From Rickettsiales bacterium (GTDB taxonomy: Bacteria > Pseudomonadota > Alphaproteobacteria > Rickettsiales > UBA1997), in contig JALQXY010000166.1 in NCBI GenBank assembly GCA_023262945.1, forward strand, positions 1 to 28,988: DNA of 28,988 bases, written 5' to 3'. The position numbers and the translations under genes are program-made. The notes beneath the pieces are model-generated. The model ran no database searches and was not told where the DNA came from. It saw nothing but the letters and a program-made list of their open reading frames with translations. This document shows, in pieces, positions 23,717-28,988 of the stretch (position 1 is its first letter; every line of letters starts with the position of its first letter).

Positions 23717-26700
23717 ATGGATAGATCTAGCAACGATATTGTAAGTAAACGCATTGATAATTTAAGAATTAAATTATTAGATCTAACTAGAAGAAATCCT
23801 CTTATATCAACTAGATTCTCTGAAAAATCTAATTCACTGATAAGAGTTATTGATGAGGTTCCAGATATGATTCTGGAGTCAATAATTTCTCATGAAATGA
23901 AAATTTCTCCGTTACCAGATTTAAATATAAATCCTAAAGATGAGAATACGCAAATATTTCATAATACTTTTACAGAGGCTAGATTAAATGATGAAATTTA
24001 CCTAAAAAGAATTGAAGAAATAGATGAAAATGATAGTGATGCATCAAATTTATTTTCTCAAGCCGAGCGTCAACTAAAGGATCGAATAAGAGAGAAATTA
24101 AAATTGCCACCCAGACAAACAAAGAGAAATTTGTCGCTTCAACAGCATGCAAAAAACCATGATATATCGCCACAATATGAACTTCCAAATCAAACTCAAG
24201 CTCATAAAGACGGAAGACATTCGGATAAAAATATTCAAACTCTATTATTACCAGATGTATTAGAAAGGCGCTTAAATTCTTTATACAGCAAAGAAAAATC
24301 ATGGAAAGAAGAAGCTGGAATAAGTGTTTTACATATAGCGTTTGGTTTTTTGGAGTGGCAAGATGGAAATAATAGCTCTAATCAATTTTCTCCACTTCTT
24401 TTGCTCCCAGTGCAAATTGAAAAAAAACGCACAAAACAAGGTTATGAATTTTGGATTAGTAGTGAAGAAGACGAAGTAAAAGAAAATAAGATATTAGCTG
24501 AGAAGCTTCGACTGGAATTAGGTATAATATTGCCAGAATATAATGGACAAGGTCTAGAATCCTATTTTAAAGAAGTGGTTGATCAAAATCCAAATAATAT
24601 TACATGGAACTTAAGAAGATTTGTTGCAATCGGCGTATTTCCTTCTGCCAGATTAGCAATGTATCATGATTTAAATCCAGAATATGACTTTGGTTCACAT
24701 GATATAGTTTCCACTATCCTTGGAGGATCAAATCTTGGCCAAGATAATACGCCATTTGGAGATGAATATGAAATTGACGAGCCAGAAATTGAAGTCAAAG
24801 TTCCATGTCTTATTACGGATGCAGACTGTTCTCAATTTAGTACCATTGTCGATATTTCTGATGGTAAAAATTTAGCCGTTGAAGGTCCCCCTGGAACTGG
24901 AAAATCACAAACTATTGTTAACACTATTGCTAATATGCTGGCAAAAGGAAAGAAGGTGCTATTTGTAGCAGAAAAGTCAGCGGCTTTAGAAGTTGTGAGA
25001 TCGAGACTAGAATCTTTTTGTTTAGGAGAGTTCTTACTACCATTGCAAGCAAACAGATCTACCAAGGAACAGGTTATATCATCTATTAGAAACAGAGTTG
25101 AGATGAGGCCGTGCGAAAATGTCGCAGAATTATCTTCTGCTTTTAAGAAGTTTAAAGAGGCAAGGCAAGAGATAAAACTTTATATAGATATATTGTCATC
25201 AAAATATGGTAAAACAAACTTCATTATACATGAGATCCTTGGAAGAAGTATAAAATATTCTAAATTGATAAACAGCCTTCCTGAAGAAATAAAGAACTTG
25301 CCCTTGCCCAATCTAGAAAACCTTAATTCAGATGAGTTGGAAGATATATTGTCAATTTGTAAAGAAATAGAAAATTCACATGAAGAAATTCTTAAATATA
25401 ATAGCTATTGGAAATATTCTAAAATTCCAAATATAGACCCCTTTAAGGCTAATGAGATATTAAAATTAGCAAAAAATGTATCAAACAAATTTTATGTCTC
25501 ATATAATTGTCGAAAAGAACTTGAGGAATTTGGAATAAATATAGATACAAATATTGAGAAATTATCTAAAATTGATTCTGCAATTAATGATATATCTGAT
25601 AACCTATCAAATAACCTCTTAGAGATTCTAAAGAGAATAGATTCTATAGAAAAAATTAACTCGGTAAAGAATTATTTAAAAAATTTAAATTTATGGTTAA
25701 AAGATAGAGACGTCGTCATGGAGAATATCTCTCTCGAGTTAGATAAGGTTTCATTGAGTAAGTTGCGGAATATAAAGGCCATTGCAGAAAAATATAATTT
25801 GGATTCTATAAAAGACGATGAACTAGATTTGGCAATAAATAAAATTCAAACTCAGCTAGATGATTATAATAGTATAATCAGGTTATATCAAGATGCAGAA
25901 AAAATACAAAAAAAGGTAAAAGAAATTGATTCTCATAATTTTGTAAAAATTTCAGATCTAATATATAAGTTTTCACGAGAATCGTTATCGCTCAGGAAGG
26001 AAGAGTTAAATGATCCGTCAATACAGTCAATATTATCTAGGCAAGCAAGGAAGTTAGATACTCTTAAAAAAGAGAGGGAATTTTTAGAAAAAGAGTTTTA
26101 TTTGAACTTGATTCTTGAATCGGAAAACATTAACAACCATATTTCAATACTTACAACATCAGGTATTTTTTCTTTTCTTTCATCTAATTATAGAGCCACA
26201 AAAAAATTTTATTTTTCAATTAGTAGAAATAAAATTTTTAAAAAAGAGAAGGCCATTACTGATCTCAAGAAGTTACTAAAATGGCAATCAGAACTAAAAG
26301 ATTTTTGCAATAATGAAACATTGAAAAAAATTATTGGCTTACATTTTGATGGAATAGAAACTAATCTTACTCCATTCGAAGATACTATATGCTTTTTTCA
26401 AGAATTAGAAGATATTGTATTATTTAAGAATTGTGGTGAATTAAAAAAATTTATACAATTTGGAGATCTAAATGATTTGCGTGATTGTTTTGAAATAAAC
26501 TTTGATCATCCAATACGTAAAATTAAAAAAATCACCTCTGAAGAGTTAGATATAAAAGCAATTAATACAAAAAAACTTCTTAAAGAATGTAGCGATGAGA
26601 TTAATTTCATCAAAAATGAAAAAAATAACCTTTTTGTTAATTCTGATAAATTGCTGCGTAATGAAATATTAGGAATACCAGAATTAATTAATAAATTACT

Positions 26701-28795
26701 AGAAGATAGGAACTACTTAAGGCAAGAATCTATAATCTCAAATATTTTAGGATGTTCTTTTCAGGCAGAAAAATCAGATCCAAAAGAGTTGGGGCAAATC
26801 ATTAAAACATCGTTAATTCTTAAGGATATTGAAAAAGAAAACAGAAATGCAATCTTTTATTGTTTGAAGGAAAAAAAGATATCTAATCTTAAAGATGAAA
26901 TTCAGAAGGTAATTATTTCAGATCAAGATGCATTTAAATCTCTAGAAAAAATTGTTGAACAAATTGATGCAAATCAGACTGACTTGATTCAAAATAGAAA
27001 TCATAAAGATTTTGCTGATATGCTGGATTTAGCATCTCAAGATAGAGATGGTTTGATATCGTATTCTAAATTCGTCGGCACAAAGAATAAACTGCAAAAT
27101 TATGGCTACAAATCAATTATTGAGAAAATTTTTGAAGAAGGTTTCAAAAACATTACTCAAATTATGGAAAGTCTTATTATGCGAAATATGGCACAAAAAG
27201 TTTATCAAATTCACGGTGATAAACTTTCTTTTTATAATGGAAGTAATCTAAATGCCTTAAAGGAAAAGTTTCAAAAAGCTGATAAAGAAGTTATTAAGTT
27301 ATCACGAAGAAGACTAAGAAGTAAATTATATAATAATTCAGCTCCCCCATTAGGCAATGGACGTGGTCGAAAAAGTGAGTATACAGAATTATCCCTTCTA
27401 AAAAATGAAATCTCGAAAAAGAAAAGGCACATTCCTGTAAGAAAACTAACCCAAAGAGCGGGTAAAGCATTGTTAGAGTTGAAGCCCTGTTGGATGATGT
27501 CTCCTTTAGCAGTATCGCAATATTTAGAAAAAGACAGTATAATATTTGATTTAGTTATTATTGATGAGGCATCTCAGATGACCCCTGAAGATTCAATAGG
27601 AGCCTTAGTGCGCTCTAGACAGGCAATGATAGTAGGAGATACAAACCAACTACCTCCAACTGGATTTTTTCGTAAAGTTTTGGATGATGAAGATGTTGAT
27701 GAAGATGAAAAAACTACTGAAGAGTCAATTCTTGAAATGGCAAATTACTCATTTAAGCCAGCCAGAAGACTTCGCTGGCATTATAGATCAAAGAGTGCAA
27801 GCCTAATATCTTTTTCAAATAAATATGTTTATGACAATGATTTGGTGGTTTTTCCATCAGCAAACGAAAGAAATCCAGATATGGGAGTCTATTTTGTTAA
27901 AGTTAATGGTCTTTATTCTTCTGGCATTAATCCAAAAGAGTCAGAAGCAATGGTTGATGCTATAATTGCATTTATGAAGCAAAATAAACATAAATCTCTT
28001 GGAGTTGTGTTATTAAACCAAAAACAAAGAGATTTAATTTTTGATGAATTTAATTACGCTATAAAAGAATACCCAGATGTAAAAAATTATATTGAGTATT
28101 GGGAAGAAAAAAATGATGGATTAGAGTCATTTTTTATAAAAAATCTAGAAAATGTACAAGGTGATGAGCGGGATGTTATTTTTATAGGAACAGTTTATGG
28201 TCCCGAGGAAGAAGAATCACCAGTAATGCAAAGATTTGGTCCAATCAATGGGATTTCTGGAAAAAGACGTTTAAATGTTCTCTTTTCTAGAGCAAAAGAA
28301 CGAATTGTTACCTTTTCTTCTATGGTATCTTCTGACATAAAAGCAGAGGAAGATGGTAATGTTGGTGCGTATATTTTAAAATGTTGGTTGGAGTATTCGA
28401 ATTCAGGAATAATAGAAAAGGGTATTTATTCGAACAAAGAGCCTGACTCTGCATTTGAAGAACATGTAATTAACCAGATAAAATCTATTGGTTGTGAAGC
28501 TGTACCTCAGGTCGGAGTCAAAGGCTATTCTATAGATATTGGGGTAAAACATCCAGATTGGCCACATGGTTTTATAATGGGCATAGAATGTGATGGAGCC
28601 TCATATCATTCATCAAAGTCTGCTCGTGATCGTGATCGTTTGAGACAAGAAATTTTAGAAAATCTTGGATGGTATATTTACAGAATATGGTCTACTGATT
28701 GGTTTGAGGATCCAATAAAGGAGACAGAAAAATTAAGGAATGAAATACAAAATAGATTGAGCTTATTAAAAAACAATGACAAAAAACTATGTTAG
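23717..28795 (+). CDS. DUF4011 helicase-nuclease, 1692 aa
   Basis: A very large SF1 helicase/nuclease. The N-terminus has the DUF4011 signature LRIKLLDLTRRNPLI (about 17-31). A P-loop GPPGTGKS sits at 390-397. A long, charged, coiled-coil-rich insertion (about 470-1190) then separates it from the second half, which carries DEAS (1283-1286), GDTNQLPP, RRLRWHYRSK, NVQGDERD (1479-1486) and RRLNVLFSRAKER. The C-terminus is a Vsr-like PD-(D/E)XK domain (REase_MTES_1575 type) with D1607 in YSIDIG, E1624 in IECDG and a following YH. All motifs look intact, so it should unwind and cut nucleic acid. Family members are frequent in defence islands; the target is unknown. The ATG lies 9 bp after the HTH gene and the stop overlaps the next gene by 7 bp, giving a three-gene operon. 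Confidence 0.9.
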   Translation: MDRSSNDIVSKRIDNLRIKLLDLTRRNPLISTRFSEKSNSLIRVIDEVPDMILESIISHEMKISPLPDLNINPKDENTQIFHNTFTEARLNDEIYLKRIEEIDENDSDASNLFSQAERQLKDRIREKLKLPPRQTKRNLSLQQHAKNHDISPQYELPNQTQAHKDGRHSDKNIQTLLLPDVLERRLNSLYSKEKSWKEEAGISVLHIAFGFLEWQDGNNSSNQFSPLLLLPVQIEKKRTKQGYEFWISSEEDEVKENKILAEKLRLELGIILPEYNGQGLESYFKEVVDQNPNNITWNLRRFVAIGVFPSARLAMYHDLNPEYDFGSHDIVSTILGGSNLGQDNTPFGDEYEIDEPEIEVKVPCLITDADCSQFSTIVDISDGKNLAVEGPPGTGKSQTIVNTIANMLAKGKKVLFVAEKSAALEVVRSRLESFCLGEFLLPLQANRSTKEQVISSIRNRVEMRPCENVAELSSAFKKFKEARQEIKLYIDILSSKYGKTNFIIHEILGRSIKYSKLINSLPEEIKNLPLPNLENLNSDELEDILSICKEIENSHEEILKYNSYWKYSKIPNIDPFKANEILKLAKNVSNKFYVSYNCRKELEEFGINIDTNIEKLSKIDSAINDISDNLSNNLLEILKRIDSIEKINSVKNYLKNLNLWLKDRDVVMENISLELDKVSLSKLRNIKAIAEKYNLDSIKDDELDLAINKIQTQLDDYNSIIRLYQDAEKIQKKVKEIDSHNFVKISDLIYKFSRESLSLRKEELNDPSIQSILSRQARKLDTLKKEREFLEKEFYLNLILESENINNHISILTTSGIFSFLSSNYRATKKFYFSISRNKIFKKEKAITDLKKLLKWQSELKDFCNNETLKKIIGLHFDGIETNLTPFEDTICFFQELEDIVLFKNCGELKKFIQFGDLNDLRDCFEINFDHPIRKIKKITSEELDIKAINTKKLLKECSDEINFIKNEKNNLFVNSDKLLRNEILGIPELINKLLEDRNYLRQESIISNILGCSFQAEKSDPKELGQIIKTSLILKDIEKENRNAIFYCLKEKKISNLKDEIQKVIISDQDAFKSLEKIVEQIDANQTDLIQNRNHKDFADMLDLASQDRDGLISYSKFVGTKNKLQNYGYKSIIEKIFEEGFKNITQIMESLIMRNMAQKVYQIHGDKLSFYNGSNLNALKEKFQKADKEVIKLSRRRLRSKLYNNSAPPLGNGRGRKSEYTELSLLKNEISKKKRHIPVRKLTQRAGKALLELKPCWMMSPLAVSQYLEKDSIIFDLVIIDEASQMTPEDSIGALVRSRQAMIVGDTNQLPPTGFFRKVLDDEDVDEDEKTTEESILEMANYSFKPARRLRWHYRSKSASLISFSNKYVYDNDLVVFPSANERNPDMGVYFVKVNGLYSSGINPKESEAMVDAIIAFMKQNKHKSLGVVLLNQKQRDLIFDEFNYAIKEYPDVKNYIEYWEEKNDGLESFFIKNLENVQGDERDVIFIGTVYGPEEEESPVMQRFGPINGISGKRRLNVLFSRAKERIVTFSSMVSSDIKAEEDGNVGAYILKCWLEYSNSGIIEKGIYSNKEPDSAFEEHVINQIKSIGCEAVPQVGVKGYSIDIGVKHPDWPHGFIMGIECDGASYHSSKSARDRDRLRQEILENLGWYIYRIWSTDWFEDPIKETEKLRNEIQNRLSLLKNNDKKLC

Positions 28796-28884
28796 AAAGA
28801 CTTAAAAAAATTGACTTGAGGAAAGCTTGGAAATCTGAAGACCAAGAATTTACTCCTTGGCTTGCCAATGAAGAAAATTTTTAG
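28789..28884 (+). pseudogene. DUF4268-type gene cut off by a foldback repeat
   Basis: ATG 28789 overlaps the helicase stop by 7 bp. It reads MLERLKKIDLRKAWKSEDQE then FTPWLANEENF, the characteristic start of DUF4268 proteins (L-R-x-x-W-K-x-E then F-T-P-W-L). After 31 codons the frame meets TAG at 28882-28884, which lies inside the foldback repeat fragment starting at 28877. Family members are normally several hundred residues, so this is a remnant. DUF4268 proteins are nuclease-like and common next to defence genes, making it the third component of the HTH/DUF4011 operon. Confidence 0.65.
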
Positions 28885-28943
28885 CCAAAAAGATAAAGTC
28901 AGATTGTTTAGTTTTTATATGTTTTTTAGATGGGAATTGGTAT
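28877..28943 (+). repeat. Foldback repeat, partial copy 6
   Basis: Only the right 67 bp of the element: ATTTTTAGCCAAAAAGATAA through to AGATGGGAATTGGTAT. The left arm is missing and the break lies in the DUF4268 frame. Beyond it, 45 bases to the window end hold nothing recognisable. Confidence 0.85.
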
Positions 28944-28988
28944 AACTGCCCGATCAAAAAAGTATACTAGATTTTTCTTATCATAACT

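Noticed and set aside
24832..25065. Minus-strand open frames inside the DUF4011 gene (also 23979-24302) and plus-strand frames inside secA, murA, the 714-aa gene and the nuclease/helicase
   Set aside because: All lie opposite strongly conserved coding sequence and have no family motifs, no ribosome site and no spacing that fits an operon.

Overview
The window is AT-rich, compactly coded bacterial DNA. It looks like an obligately intracellular alphaproteobacterium, most plausibly a Rickettsiales (Midichloriaceae-like) endosymbiont. Reasons are the low GC, encoded CCA on both tRNAs, scattered housekeeping genes (secA, murA, pepA, cysS, holB, anmK, lptC, folB), and a complete cbb3 oxidase operon, an oxidase known from Midichloria-type Rickettsiales. 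The taxonomic placement is inference. Almost all genes stop at TAA or TAG. The sequence opens with an exact C4A4C4A4C4 tract, the macronuclear telomere of hypotrich ciliates such as Oxytricha and Stylonychia. This points to a ciliate host, and to either a chimeric contig end or bacterial DNA capped by host telomerase.

Layout. 1-600: telomere-like end, a decayed copy of a foldback repeat, and tRNA-Pro(TGG). 649-1414 (-): folB and lptC, overlapping. 1432-3465 (+): a membrane-anchored thioredoxin-like protein and cysS, abutting. 3466-3853: a strong promoter running straight into a perfect hairpin, then a complete foldback element. 3854-9956 (-): pepA, murA, secA and yraN. 10044-15893 (+): a tightly packed run with a UreH/DsbD-like membrane protein, ccoN, ccoO, ccoQ (49 aa), ccoP, holB and anmK. 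15894-16383: two kinds of repeat. 16384-19225 (-): tRNA-Met(CAT), a 146-aa unknown protein and a 714-aa protein whose C-terminal half reads as a very divergent glutamine-synthetase-type fold. 19226-20049: tandem foldback repeats and a broken restriction-endonuclease-like gene. 20052-28884: a defence-like accessory block with a TM0106-type RecB-like nuclease/helicase (-), then an excisionase-type HTH protein and a 1692-aa DUF4011 helicase-nuclease (+). It ends with a DUF4268-type gene cut off after 31 codons by another foldback-repeat fragment.

The housekeeping part covers envelope building (murA, anmK, lptC), protein export (secA), translation (cysS, tRNAs), replication (holB) and microaerobic respiration (ccoNOQP). 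The accessory part combines two large SF1 helicase-nucleases with remnants of two other nuclease-like genes, and repeat fragments lie at both edges. I read it as a decaying defence island. The repeat is a roughly 170-bp foldback element found in six full, hybrid or partial copies. I found no CRISPR array, rRNA gene or transposase gene.
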